A DNA stretch of 64,000 nucleotides from Sphagnum compactum (Eukaryota; Bryophyta; Sphagnopsida; Sphagnales), in assembly GCA_965153455.1 (NCBI GenBank), contig OZ234494.1, positions 6,758,001 through 6,822,000 of the forward strand, in the 5' to 3' direction. Below are positions 1 through 12,400 of the stretch, piece by piece. Each line of letters starts with the position of its first letter. Position 1 is the first letter of the stretch. The translations under genes were made by a program, and so were the position numbers. The notes beneath the pieces were generated by a model, which did no database searches, had not been told where the DNA came from, and was given only the letters and a program-made list of their open reading frames with translations.

Positions 1-2480
1 ACAAGATTATAAATAATGATATGGTTTAGGGTTTCCACTTTATATAGTCAACTAAGGTTTTTGCAGCCCTTTCATTTTTTGGACTACCCAATTTTTGAAC
101 TTTGGTCCTTTGATATATTATAAAAAACCTTTTTTTTATTATGTTCTTTAACATTTTTTATTCACCCATATTTGTACATCTTTTTATCAATATAGTATTT
201 TCCTCTAGTCACATTTGTTTGATGAGTATATGATTACTTATATATGTCTTCTTTTTCATAGTCTTCTTAGTACTTTAGATGTAAGAATCAAAACTTAAAT
301 AGGCTCATATGAATATGTAACATTAATTTGTTTAGGGTTTACAAAGATCGAAATGAACATTGTGCAATACCTACATCCTTTCTATTATAATTTCCATAAG
401 GCCATTTCAAATATGCAATACCCACATGTAGGTCTCGTAAATAGTTGCTGGTTTTTTTAATCCATTGTAATACCTGCATATAGTTCTTGTAAATATTTGC
501 TGGTTTTTTTAACATCCATAATACTCACATATAGGTCTAATAGTTGATTTTTTTAACATCCATTACAACACCCCCATATAGGTCCATAAATAGTTGCTAA
601 TTTTTAACATATTTTGCCATACTTGCATATAGGTTTCCATTGTAATATTTATGGAACTCATATGAGAGAATAATTTAGTTTAAGTATCAACAAATAATGT
701 CATAATTAAAGAATTACTAAAAATTTATTTTAAATAATGTAAATGATTGATTATCATATTTAAACAATCATTTATTTCTTAATAATTAACTGATTATTTG
801 GTTGAACTTTAATTATTCTGATAATTAAAATTTAGATCTAAAAGTGAAATCAATAATTTAATATTTAATTTATTATCTTAATTATATTTTTTATGTTAAT
901 AAGTTATTCAAATCATTATTTTAGATAACTATTCATGATAATTAATTGTCATAAAATTAATTTAGGTATATAATGAGACATATTTTGGGTACCCAAACCA
1001 CTTATTTTGAAGTGACCTTACATGTGGGTATTGCATTTAGGGTTGATTATTCACCTAAGGTTGTCTAAATCACCTATGGATTATTTCAAAATGAACTTGC
1101 ATGAAGGTATTGCATATAAGCTTTGGTTTTCATTGAAAGGCCATCCAAACTATATACTAGATATTTTGAAATGACCCTACATGTGGGTATTGCATTTAGG
1201 GTTGGGTTTACACCTCAGGTTACCTAAATTACCTAAAGGTTATATCAAAACAAACTTGAATATGGGTATTGCATTTAGGAAAACGTAAAAAAAAAGGTAT
1301 ATGTTTTACCATTTGGTAATATTTCCAAGTTAAGTTTTTTCATTTTTAAAAAATATATATAAAATGACATTGCATTGTTTTACATATGTTTAAGCCTTAA
1401 AAATTTCACCCAAAATGCACCTTAGATTTATTTTAATTATTGTAGACTTATAAAAAAATGTTAATTAATTTATATGTCCTAAACTCTAAACCTAAACCAT
1501 AATTCTAACATTAAGTAATAAATTTTACATTAAACCCTAACCCCTTGTATCATCAATGTGATCAATTTTGCATTATGTTCATTTTTATATATGTTAAATC
1601 ATACTATAAGTGAATAAATAATTTTGAAAACATGAATTTAATGATGTATTGGCAGGGAATCAAATATTTAAAAAATATTTTTATGTTTCATGGTGAATGA
1701 ATTATCACAATATGATATGGGTATTGCATTTAAACAAAAGTGGTTAAGAAATATTGAACTTTAATAATTATGAAACATATGCAAACAAAGGAGATTCATA
1801 ATTATGTTATAGATCTAAACAAATGATAAAATCAAAAACCAATACAATGAACAAAGTCTAGAGTATAAACCTTAAGCTTTGATATATATGAACCAAATTC
1901 CTAAACATTAAATCATACGGCATAACCCTAAAAATCCAAATTATATTTTTCCATAAGCCTTATTACAACCCTAACTATACAAAGTATACAAATTATATAA
2001 TGCAAAACAAAAATATTAAAAAAAAGCATAGGAAAAAAATTTAAAAGCAAATTTAAAAGTTTTTAAACTACAAAAATTTACTAATTGAAAAAAAAACCTT
2101 AATCTTAAAAAACAATCAAATAATTTTGTAAAAAACCAAAAGAAAAGATATGTCTCTTACCTTTGTGTGATCTTTCTAAACTAATTTTTTTCGCTCTCTT
2201 TGAAAAAGATATAAAATGAAATTTTATTACTTCTAAACCCTAAAATTTAGCCTAGTTTAGGTTAATTACTATAGATTTGTGAAAAACTTGTTACTTAATT
2301 TACGTGTCCCAACTTTAAACCTAAACCATAATCCGATAGAACATACTTATAATAATTACATAAAAAGATGTACTGTAATGTCCATTCCATAAATAAATTA
2401 GGTAAACAAAATTTAGTAAAATATGAATTAGCTAAACCAAATTGGCTACAATTATGACATTTTTTTCATTATAAATTGTT
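1..2480. other. AT-rich gene-free DNA with a short repeat family
   Basis: No coding region is recognisable. Several degenerate copies of a motif close to TGCAATACCCACATGTAGG lie between 362 and 640 at roughly 50-60 base spacing. The reverse orientation (ACATGTGGGTATTGCAT and variants) recurs at about 1019, 1097, 1169, 1257 and 1716, and one more forward copy is near 2480. The rest is AT-rich with poly-A and poly-T runs. Confidence 0.6.
362..1275. repeat. Short interspersed motif in two opposite-facing clusters
   Basis: Forward copies sit at about 362, 413, 469, 519, 567 and 617, each followed by variants of 'aaatagttgctggttttttt'. Inverted copies sit at about 1019, 1097, 1169 and 1257, often followed by 'taggg' and a conserved 'cacctaaggtt' type segment. 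Two of the inverted copies share the exact 17-base string ACATGTGGGTATTGCAT. The arrangement suggests the two arms of a degraded element or two satellite-like blocks in opposite orientation. Confidence 0.5.
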
Positions 2481-2609
2481 TGTAATACCTACATATGGGG
2501 ACCTATGTTCATCATCCATGAATTAGGGCGAACCTTGATAAATTGATAGGTAGGATTGGGGGCTAGGGGGTGGGAAAAGTGAATAGGTAATTGGTTAGAT
2601 ATTTGGTTA

Positions 2610-3200
2610 TGTAAAAAACATAGGTAGGTAGGTGAACATAATGGTAGGTAGGAAGGTGGGTGAATAGGTAGGTAAGTAGGTATATAAATAGGTAGTTGGG
2701 TTAGTAGGCAAGTTAATAAGTAGAAAGGAAGTTCAAGGAGCAAGGTAGATAGGTTACTAGAGTAGGTAGGTAAGTAGGTATATAGGTAGGTAGTTGGGTT
2801 AGTAGGCAAGTTAGTAAGTAGAAAGGAAGTTCAAGGAACAAGGAAGATAGGTTACTAAAGTAGGTAAGCATGTAGATATGCATGTAGGTAGGCAAGTTAG
2901 TAGGTAGGAAGAAAGTTACACTAGTAAGGTAACTAAGTAGATAGACAAGTTAGTACGTAAGAAACAAGTTACCTTATCAAGGTGACTAGGTTTGTAGAGT
3001 ATTTATGTCAATAGGGTGGTTGTGTATACAGGGTTGCTAAATAATAATGTAATTAGGTCAATAGGGTAGATAGTTAGTACAATGATTAAGTCAATAAGGT
3101 ATGTAGTTAACAAGGTAGCTAGGTTAGTAAGGTAAGTAGTTAGTATAGTAGTTAGGTCAGTAAGATAACTAGTTATTAAGGTAGCTATGTTAGTAAGGGA
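2610..3200. repeat. TAGG/TAAG-type microsatellite with a 98-base higher-order unit
   Basis: The stretch is built mainly of TAGG, TAAG and TTAG words. Within it a longer unit is duplicated: the segment with 'gggttagtaggcaagtta' at 2698 recurs at 2796, a period of 98, including the following 'gaaaggaagttcaagga'. Repetitive Thr-Tyr-Leu-Pro open frames on the minus strand are by-products of this array. Confidence 0.8.
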
Positions 3201-3387
3201 TAATTAGTAAGGTACCAAGGTTGATACAATATTTATGTCAGTTGGGTGAGCAGGGTAGCTATGTGTGAGCTAAGGTCCAGAAAAAAACAACAAAGAATAA
3301 ACCAAAAAAAAAGAAGTACAGTGGTCAGCAATGAAAAGAAATGGATTGTGATGAACCCCATCTGATGCCGAATGAAAAAACGCAGCC

Positions 3388-3444
3388 CATCCAGTGGACA
3401 GAACGGCCAACTGGTGCATTGGTGGCTGCTGGTTCACTCTGGCC
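3388..3444 (+). repeat. Dispersed element core, copy 1
   Basis: It contains 'catccagtgga' followed by a 31-base core at 3414-3444 with the central motif GGTTCACTCTGGCC. The same core is found at 55330-55360 (minus), 56390-56420 (minus) and 56744-56774 (plus). Here, as near 56.5 kb, it adjoins a TAGG-type array. Confidence 0.6.
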
Positions 3445-5393
3445 CTCAATCAGGTTCAGGGTAACGAGACTTGCAGGATCAAACTTTTGGTTCCATGACC
3501 TGGTGTCAAAAATTTTCAACTGTGGGGAGGGTTAGGTACATAAGCATTTGACAATTTTACATGGCTCAAGGGGAAGGGATGAACTGCAGCCCAAGGAAAT
3601 CACATTTATCGCCCCACACAACCAATCCAGATTCTACAGTTATCACATTCTGTGCACGTTGCAATCTTGAAAAAAGTCCTTCCTTGTGTTGACGTATGTA
3701 GACAAATTAATCTGTTGGTTCTGCATGTGTTATGATGTGGGCCACGTGTTTCTTGGCATCTTGACTTTGACCTCTATTTCAAAGTTCTCCAGTTCTCTTT
3801 CTTTGGTAGGTAGTGGATGATGACAAGGAAGGTTGAAAAAGTTTGTGAAAAGCCCAAGAGAACAAGGAAATAGAAAATGGAGTAATGAGAAGTTGAAAAG
3901 AGAACACGGAGATGGAAACTAGAGTTGGTAAAAGTGAAGAGAATAATAAGGAGAAGCCACACATAAAAGGACTCTTCAGACCCAAAAATGGAGTTACAAA
4001 AAGTCAAAGAGATAAAAGGACAAGTTTAAGCTATGGAAGAAAATAATCATCATCATTAGATTCTGAAAGTCAAAGACAACAAAGACAAGTTAGGCTACTC
4101 CTTGCTTGCATCCACATATCTAGCTAAGAAATAAAGAAGCAGCTCATGGCCTTTTATGGCTTTTGCTCTACATGGCAGTTCAAAAACAATATCATGAGAA
4201 ACAGCTGCAAACATCCCACTTATTGCACTTGCTCTGGGTAGCTGACCCTATTTATTGCAATTGAAAAATTCTCTTGATACAAAAATATTTCTTGCTGAAG
4301 TTTGGTACATAGCACCTATGCTATTATTGGAGAGTAAAAAAATTAATTGAATGTGCAAATACAATACAGACGTGAAAATCTCTGATTTACAATAAGTAGA
4401 TATAATCTCAGATCACCATTTCTCATTTACCCCATGAATGCACACTTCATTGCATGGAAAAACGATCTAAGGCACTCAATCAGTGCATGCCCAGACCTTA
4501 CCATTGCTCACATTGTACCCAAGATTACTATTTCACAAGACCCTAATTATACTCAAGATTACTATTTCACACCTTTTACCCAATGATTTTTTCTTCAATT
4601 TTTTGATGTAATACATGCGTACCAAGATGTGTTGCACACATCTTGGCTTCATCCCCATATTGTGCAAAGAGAGCAAAGGATAGCACCCTTAGCTCTCTAG
4701 GTCTCATGACTTTGTGAGGTATGACTTTATGAGGTTTAAGTTGTTACCGTGTCTTATTTTGTCATGGCAGACCTACAGCCCACACTGTTGACTTCCACTC
4801 CACACATAAAAGTCATGTGAACAGTAACAAGGACTTTCAGTACATCATGTACTACATCCATGACAAATAGCATATCATCAAGTGCCACATTAAACCAAAG
4901 GAATGGACTGCCAGGAGAGAAAAACAGTGTAAGAATGTGAACAAAAAATCATAGCATCAACCTAAATCTTACACTTAAACAAAATTTCAGATGCACAACT
5001 AACAGTCAGAGATCAGGCCAATGACCTGTTGGACCTGAAAACCCAAACTCAACTTTCAAAGTTGTAAACTTTGACTCTGGCATCTGTGGTGAGATTACTC
5101 AACATCAAATACTGCTACAAATGATTTGAAACAATGCGAATTTAAAGTTTTAAGTACTCAGCCTCAATGCAAAATTTGACAAGGACACTTTCTGTGGTGT
5201 GTTGGCTATATACTGGAACCCTGCATAGATGCCTCAAATCAGAAGGAGACCTTATCCATGCTATCCCAGAACCTTTGCTCAGGTCCCTGGAAGGCCTCAC
5301 TTCACAAATACAATAAATTCGACCTACAGCAAACCAAGCATATGAATGCTAGAAAGAACTGAAGGAACAACATGCCAAGACACAAATGGGATC
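3445..5393. other. Gene-free stretch downstream of SEC61 alpha
   Basis: I see no gene, RNA or mobile element here. Open frames at 3774-4007 are short, low in complexity and match nothing I know. The part nearest 5394 should contain the 3' untranslated region and polyadenylation site of the minus-strand SEC61 alpha gene, but no single signal can be fixed from sequence alone. Confidence 0.4.
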
Positions 5394-7676
5394 CTAAAAG
5401 CCGAAGAGTCCAATCTCACTGGCCCGTTCCTTATCAAAGGTTTCAAAGTATTGGTAGATGATGGTGACAGCTAATAGAATTCCTGTGCCTGATCCAATTG
5501 CGCCCATGAAATCAGCCACCACTGTCAGAGCTCCAATACACATTCCCCCAAACGCAGCAGCAGTTGGAATATACCGGTTCAACTCCTTCTGCAAGTTGGA
5601 CTCACGATGCCCTGGCATCACCATCTGTTGCTCCTGTTTGTGCACAAACAATAGATGGTGTCAATTGTCACTTGTAATGAAGCTATAAACTACACTTCAC
5701 ATCCCAAAAACTGGACAGTCAACAGACCAACTAGCAGGTGTATGATCTGTCTCAATTTCCTGGGTTCATGTCTGTTTGATGACATAGTGGACAACTTGTT
5801 CAGGTTCATACTAACTCTTTAAAGTTCCATACCTTGAGCTGCCTAGCAACATCACGTGCTGATGATCCCGAGACTTCGATCCATGTCTTGGAGAAGAGTG
5901 CACAAGCCGTGAGCATGAATGTCAAATAGAAGAGAGCATGGAAGGGGTTGGCAGCAATATCTCCAAAACTGCACATTAACGAACCACGCTTGGAGAACCA
6001 GTCCACAAATGTTCCTTACGTACGTTCACTGTGGTTGAAGAGGTCAACCAGAAAGTAGTCATAACTCCAAAGAGCTGAGATGGCAAAAGCAAGTAATTCA
6101 ATTGCAGAGCTGAATATTACCTCGTAGGAGCTGTAATGTAGTACACCAGGCCACCAACAGGAATGAGCTGACCACTTTGTGAATACTCTGATTCCTTCCA
6201 CTTGCCAAGAAGGTTCACAACGAAGTTTGTACTGTATCTCTTGTATAACAACTGCAACCATTTTCCAATGTGCATGGTGTAAGCCACAAGAAAGCTTGAA
6301 AGGAGCACTTGCTCAATAAATAGGTGTTTTCTCCTTTTGGAACTCTACTAAATTGCTTATCACAACTCTCTATTTGAGGATATAAAATCACTGGTTAGGA
6401 ACCTGTGAGATGAAGTAGAGGTTGGTCACGAGAGCACTCTGAAGGATAATAGGCATGTTGGAGGTATAGAACAGCTTGATAGGGTATGATCCCTGTTGCC
6501 CACGAGCGCTTTTTGATCGAACAGGAAGAACCACTCGGAAGCCTTGAAAGTAGATAACGATCAAAAACACCAGCACAGTGGCCAACAGGTTGGTCACATT
6601 TGGCAGGTTTTGTCGGTAAAATGCCTCTTTCAATGCTCGAACCTTGTCAGTCCTTGTAATTAGAAGATGAAAAAGAGCAATGACAGCACCCTCAAATTCT
6701 GCTCCTCGCCCACTGTTGATGGTGGTCGGGCTGAAAGCCTTCCAGATGATGTTCTCACTGTCAAAACAACATTTGATTTGTCAACACAACATATACATTG
6801 TTATTATCTGAATTTCAATCTAAATGCACAATAGAACCTCCTATGCAGATGGGCTCTTTTAAAGCTTACCAAATATTGGTGGCAATGAAAAGTGAAATGC
6901 CAGAGCCAAGGCCATAACCCTTCTGTAACAACTCATCCAAACATATGACTATGATTCCAGCAAAGAAAAGCTGCACAATTATGAGAATGGCATTGCCAGC
7001 TCCCAAATCACGCACATTTCCATACATGCCCGACAAAACATATGCCACTGCCTCCCCAATTGTGATCAACACACCTAGCAACTTCTGTGCACCATTCCTG
7101 CCCACAATCCATCACCAGTCCCAATCAGAACTGTGCACCATTCCTGCCAACAATCCATCACCAGTCCTGATCAGAACTATGGTGTACCCATGGACATGTT
7201 TGATTGAAGGGTCATCATGCAGGCCAAACAAGGAATGTGCTACCTATCTGCCCTCAACTATTTGTCTGTGGGAAGGAGGGGAGCTGCCTGAGATCCTTGA
7301 GAAGGCTATGAGGTGGGTAGAGAGATACTTACAAAAGGGCGCGGTCCTCCCTGACACTGTTGTCAACCTCAATGAGCTTAGAACCAGCAAGGAGCTGCAT
7401 GACAAGCCCTGATGTAACAATCGGAGTAATGCCAAGCTCCATAACCGTGCCTCGATTGGATGCAAGAATCATACGCATCCAGTAGAAAGGATCGGATCCA
7501 GTGGCCGAGTGAATACCATAGAGTGGCAGCTGACTGCAAACCAAAAAGATGAAAAGGGAAACTATAGTATACATCACTTTCTCTCTGAACGGGACCTTCC
7601 TGTCTGCTGTTTGAACCTCTGGCAAAAATGATAGAAACGGCCTGACAAGGTGTAGAACCCTGAAACCGCCTGCCAT
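5394..7676 (-). CDS. SEC61A: Protein transport protein SEC61 subunit alpha
   Basis: This is the pore-forming subunit of the ER Sec61 translocon, through which nascent secretory and membrane proteins cross or enter the ER membrane. The six exons on the minus strand are 7676-7333, 7097-6870, 6757-6403, 6251-6121, 5968-5833 and 5633-5394. They join in phase to 1434 bases (477 residues), the usual eukaryotic length. It begins [14 protein letters not shown] and ends ASEIGLFGF. Conserved family segments include [40 protein letters not shown] and [17 protein letters not shown], and the many hydrophobic helices fit the ten-helix SecY/Sec61 fold. The donor of intron 3 (CAG|GTTCCT) is weak. Intron 1 holds a duplicated acceptor region, described among the findings. 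All core residues look intact, so the gene is probably functional. Confidence 0.95.
7085..7176 (-). repeat. 46-base tandem duplication spanning the intron 1 acceptor of SEC61 alpha
   Basis: Copy 7085-7130 contains the first 13 bases of exon 2 and the 3' end of intron 1. Copy 7131-7176 repeats this with three mismatches, so a second polypyrimidine-AG acceptor and a copy of the exon start lie 46 bases upstream of the real acceptor. Confidence 0.9.
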
Positions 7677-9462
7677 CTTGAAGCCTTTTTTGTGTCCCGC
7701 TCAACTGTGTGTATTGGTAATCGTCGGCAGAAACCCCGTTGTCGAGCCCTGCCCTAAACCAAAGGAGCTAGCGTCCACCCGACAAAAGAACAGATCGTCG
7801 TTGATACACAGCCTCTTCCTTGCTTGCGGTACAATATATATATATATATATATATACGCGACGCTGTTCTCCAAATTGGAGTAGTTGTCCTTATTCCAGC
7901 GATGCCGGCAGAAACCTCGTCCTCTCCACACACTGCACACAGAGTACAACAAAAAAGTTAATTCTCTCTTTCTCTCTCTCGATAGGTACACATTCCGAAC
8001 TCGGTTCCTTAAGCCAAACGGACACAGAAAAAAAAATGGTCTCACATTCTAGACGCTATGTACAGCCAAGACGAGAAGCAATTACAAAAAGACAAGCTTC
8101 AAGGTGAAATGCGGCTACCACAAAAACTCCTCACAAGCTCTCTCGAGTAAGCACCAAACTCAACGATCCAGACATCAAAACTTGCACAAGAGCTAGTAGA
8201 TCTCGTTTCTCATCTCCCAGAATTCCGATAAACATACCGAAATGCAAGAAAAGTAGGAAAACCGAGACCGCATCTGAAGGTTTATGCATCAACCAAGACC
8301 ATCTCTGCGCGACACATGCTGAGCGATTTCTCTTCGTTTCTTCTTCTTCCTCTCGTGTCCTGACTCCTGACCAGTTCCCCACAACAGGCTTGGGGAACTT
8401 ATGGGAACATGTTCTCACATTCCAAACACTCTTTGACGCTTTGTTGCAAATGTTCTCCATACAGGATTACCGGAGTTTGCGAACTTCGTTGAGTTCTCAT
8501 TCAGAAGTTCTCAGAGTTCCCCGTTGAGTCAACACGTTCCAGACTCGATCTACTTTGTTGCCATTTTATTCTTCATTGGTGGGTTGACTGCAGTATACCT
8601 TCAGCAGAGTGGATGGATGAATGGTGGCGCAAGGAATGAAATACAGCTGCCTGTCCTTTTTGGGATGAGAAAAAATCATCTGTACATGACGAACATCCAA
8701 CACCGTGTTGCCATATTCGTTCCCCAGCTTTCGACGTGTTGTCACATGCATTCTCCAGTCCGCATCACCGGAGTTCGCTACGTCCCTAGAATTCTCACCG
8801 GGATGTTTCTAGAGTTCTCTGTTTCGTTCCCAAGTTCGACAGTCGACCTACCTTGTTCCCATGCTCCTAAACTATTGGTGAGTTGACCGGAGAAGAGTTA
8901 TCAACGCGAATGGATGACACACAGGCTGATCCTCGTTTTGGATGACAAACCATCTGTAAATGAGGATCATCCAAGACGGGTGCTGTGAGATTGGATCCAT
9001 GAACCATCGGACATGTGCAGTGCCGTTCTGTGAGATAGGAGACAGTGAGCAAAATGAACCTTACTCTCACAAGCTTGTTGCAACCTGTATGAGGATCTAA
9101 CATTGATTTTTCTGATCAGCTCTATGTCTTTGTTGAATGAGAGCTAAGCTGACATCATGACTGACTCTTCCAGTTGCCTCTGGACGTGTTGTAGCAGCAG
9201 ATTGGTTCTAGGTTGTCAGGAAAAGGTTGAATGTTTTTGGAACTCCATTTTCAGACATTCATACAAGCCGCAAGAAATTTATGGAACACACAAACAGCAC
9301 AAATCTGTGTATGTCCATGTTTGTCACTGGGATGATGTGTTACAAAATTGAAATGAAGACTTGCTCAAATTGCAGTCTCAAGTTTGCTCGTAAACTTTCT
9401 GGCAAAAAGAAACATTAATGTAGACATAAAATTGCTGAAAACCTAGAAATAAATTTACTGCA
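7677..9462. other. Upstream region of SEC61 alpha and intergenic DNA
   Basis: The minus-strand SEC61 alpha promoter and 5' leader should lie just above 7676. Visible features are an AT dinucleotide run at 7832-7855 and a CT-rich tract at about 7961-7980 (GA-rich on the gene strand). A diverged tandem similarity joins about 8565-8715 and 8868-8985: both hold 'attggtg(g/a)gttgac', 'gaatgg' and 'catctgta...catccaa' in the same order. Many TTCCC/GTTCTC words occur between 8340 and 8870. No credible gene is seen; the open frame at 8524-8886 covers part of this repeat. Confidence 0.5.
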
Positions 9463-12400
9463 TTAGCGTGCAAATTGAGCAGCGGCAGCATCCAAGGACT
9501 CTCTTGGTACAAGGGTCAAAAACTCATCCACCTTCTCCCGTGCAGCCTGTGAACAAGACAGTCAATGTCTAAAGAATGTCAGTGTTAGAAAACAAAAACC
9601 TTAAGTTTTAGATCCTTAACCCAATGATCAGAACTGTTGCGCATAGCACTGCAGTCCCACAAACAGACTACCATTTCGTTAGACGTATAATGGGACTAAG
9701 GATCACTCCTGTTAACCACACACAGCACTAGAGAATTTTTCAAAAGTTTCTGTAGAAATTGAGCTTGCCTTAACAGATTGAACACTGAATTTGAGGAACT
9801 CCATCCTGCACAGTATAAGTTGCATTAGCCCTACCATAGTATTGCAGTAAGAACCAACTTTGATGATTACTAACTAAATCTTCTGGCATCCAACACACCA
9901 TACTTGAACAGAATATGAAAATCATGTCTTCAGACAGTGACTGGGGAATCTGTCATGTGTTGCAATATAATCGTAACTTCCAATGGGTGATGATATACAT
10001 TCTCTGACAGTGAACCAATTCCTTTAGCTTCATCTAGTTAGAAGACAAACTAACAGAAAGAAAGTGTAAAAAATGATTACTGTTGTGCAGCGGTAGGCTT
10101 CCCATAACTTTCAAAGTACTTGCTGTAATCTGCCTGCATGTTGAAAACAAAGAGTTAATTGGTGAGTAGTCATGTGGGTTCCACTTACAGACAGAGAGAT
10201 TTGTGAGAATCTGAGGACTTTATGCAAATATTCATTCATTATATTCTGTTGTGAGAAAACTTTGTTGTGTTTGTGCATCAAAGTAACAAGAGGGCAGGAA
10301 CCTGATCAAGATATTCAAAGATGCTGTAGGCTAGGGCAGAGGCTCTCTCTGCTTCATGACCATCCAGCCAGGCTGCAGCACTGCATCAATATCTCTATCA
10401 GAAAATATACTTTTGGCTGAAGCCCTCACAACCCCCCTCTTTTGTACTGTGCAAAATGACAAAAAAGAATACTAACAGCTAAGCATGAAAAATAACCTAA
10501 GGAAATTGTCCCTGATCTCCACAGGTGTTCCAGCTCTTTCAAGTTGAGTTCGAACCATTTCAACATCTGTTCAATGCAAACAAGAAGAATATGTAGAAAT
10601 ATCAGAACCAGTTGCAAAATCTTCCAATCAGAAAATACTTTAAAAGAACCATCCTCACTGAGCAGTTGAATACTATGTCAGCAGTTAGTGAGCTCAATCG
10701 CACCAGATGGGGAAGCTTCTAAGGATTTGAGTTGCTGCTGAAGTCGAAGAATAGACACCAGGTACAAAAAGAGAGGCTTTGAAGGTCTGCCTGTTGGAAA
10801 TCTTAGCTGTGCATTGAACCCACCATGAAGAGCACTGTTAGGTTTTCAGCAAAAGATTGCTTTGATATTCTAATAGACAACTAGCAACCCCAATCTGAGA
10901 ACAACCACTGACATGAATCTGGCATTATTGCTTGTCAAGACTCAATTACAAAACATGGATGAAATTCACTTACAAATGCAAGGCCAACTGCAAGGACGGT
11001 GATTCCAACACTGATCAACAAGCGCCGTGTCACAATTGCATCAGTTGTAGGCTCTGCAGCCTGTTCTCCAAAGATCCTGCCCTCTGTGGGTGCTCCTTTG
11101 GAGAAAAACAGCTCTGCCTCTGATAAACCCCACTTGTTGGGCTGTTGCTCGGGTGTACCTGTTATTGAGTCCCAATCATAAAAGTTCAATAAAATTGGAA
11201 GAACTCAATATCGTTGGAACCACTTGTGGAAGATGTGCATGAAGAACATCCTGTATTCTGGTGTTTGCAGAATGAAGGTCAAGTTTCAATCTAACCAGTG
11301 GTATTGCCAGGTCCTGAAAATATTGTCTCTCGGTAACCTGTTCCATCAATACGTTTCTCAGGAGTCATAGGTTTCAGTTTGGAGAGGTCTGTGGCATCAC
11401 GGCTGCCTCTCCGAGCTGCCAATTCTTTCCGCAAAGCTTCTGCCTCTGCCTCTGCAGCTGCCAACTGGTAGGTGCATCATGGTTGAATGATCATACTGCC
11501 AACCCTCTCTCTCTCCTCTCTCTGTCTCTCTCTCTGCCTCTCTTGAAACAAAGATGATTACAATGGCTCAGTTATAAACCAACTTTAGAAGAAAGTACCT
11601 TTGCAGTTAAGTCCTCCTTCTCATCAGGAGATGTGGCCACCGGACCCTGCAAGAGCAACAAGTTTTGTCTGTGAGCTTCCAGCTTACATAAGAAAAGGAC
11701 CTCTCAGATAAGACAGTAAATCTGTGCATATCCTCAGCATACAAGTTTATGGGAGCTCATATCTGGTTTCAGAAAATGAGAGAATTTGGCCATGCATTTC
11801 TTGCTAGCTAGTTGGTCTCAATCTTGATCTCTTGGATCTCAAGCAAACCAGCAGGGATTCACTCGACTCAAGCTCACTGTACAGGGTTTTAACATATCAA
11901 CTCCTTTTCTGGTGGTTTAGCAGTCTAGTCAGATTTAGGTATCAAGGTTTTTGTCTCTATATTTGTCATTCCTTTCATTCTCCCTAGACTTCCAGACAAT
12001 TCTCCAATCTCGTTTTACTTCTTCAAACTAACAGTAGATACCAAGATTCTCTGATACAAAGGATGATGTGTACTGACTCGCAACTGCTGATTATTATATT
12101 CCTCCACATTACAGGTCCCAGAATTGTGCTCAATTCAGATTCCTCGCAAATCCATTTCTGATGCGAGGCATGCCAGAGAAGCAGACTCCATAGAAAGAAC
12201 GGCAGACCTCAGAAAGCTTAACAATATATCATAGCTAAAAAATGCACATCACCTTCACGTCGCCAAAACCAATTCCTCCACCTCAATACGCTTCAGATTA
12301 GAGGGAGAGGACTTTTTGCAGGCGTTGGTTTTGCGGAAGAATCTTGGAAATCGAAACGGAAATAAAAAAAACACTTACGGCAGAAGTGGAGTCAGAACTA

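Noticed and set aside
2489-2895. Minus-strand open frames encoding Thr-Tyr-Leu-Pro repeats
   Set aside because: They are translations of the TAGG-type microsatellite, with no start context, no domain and no splice partner.
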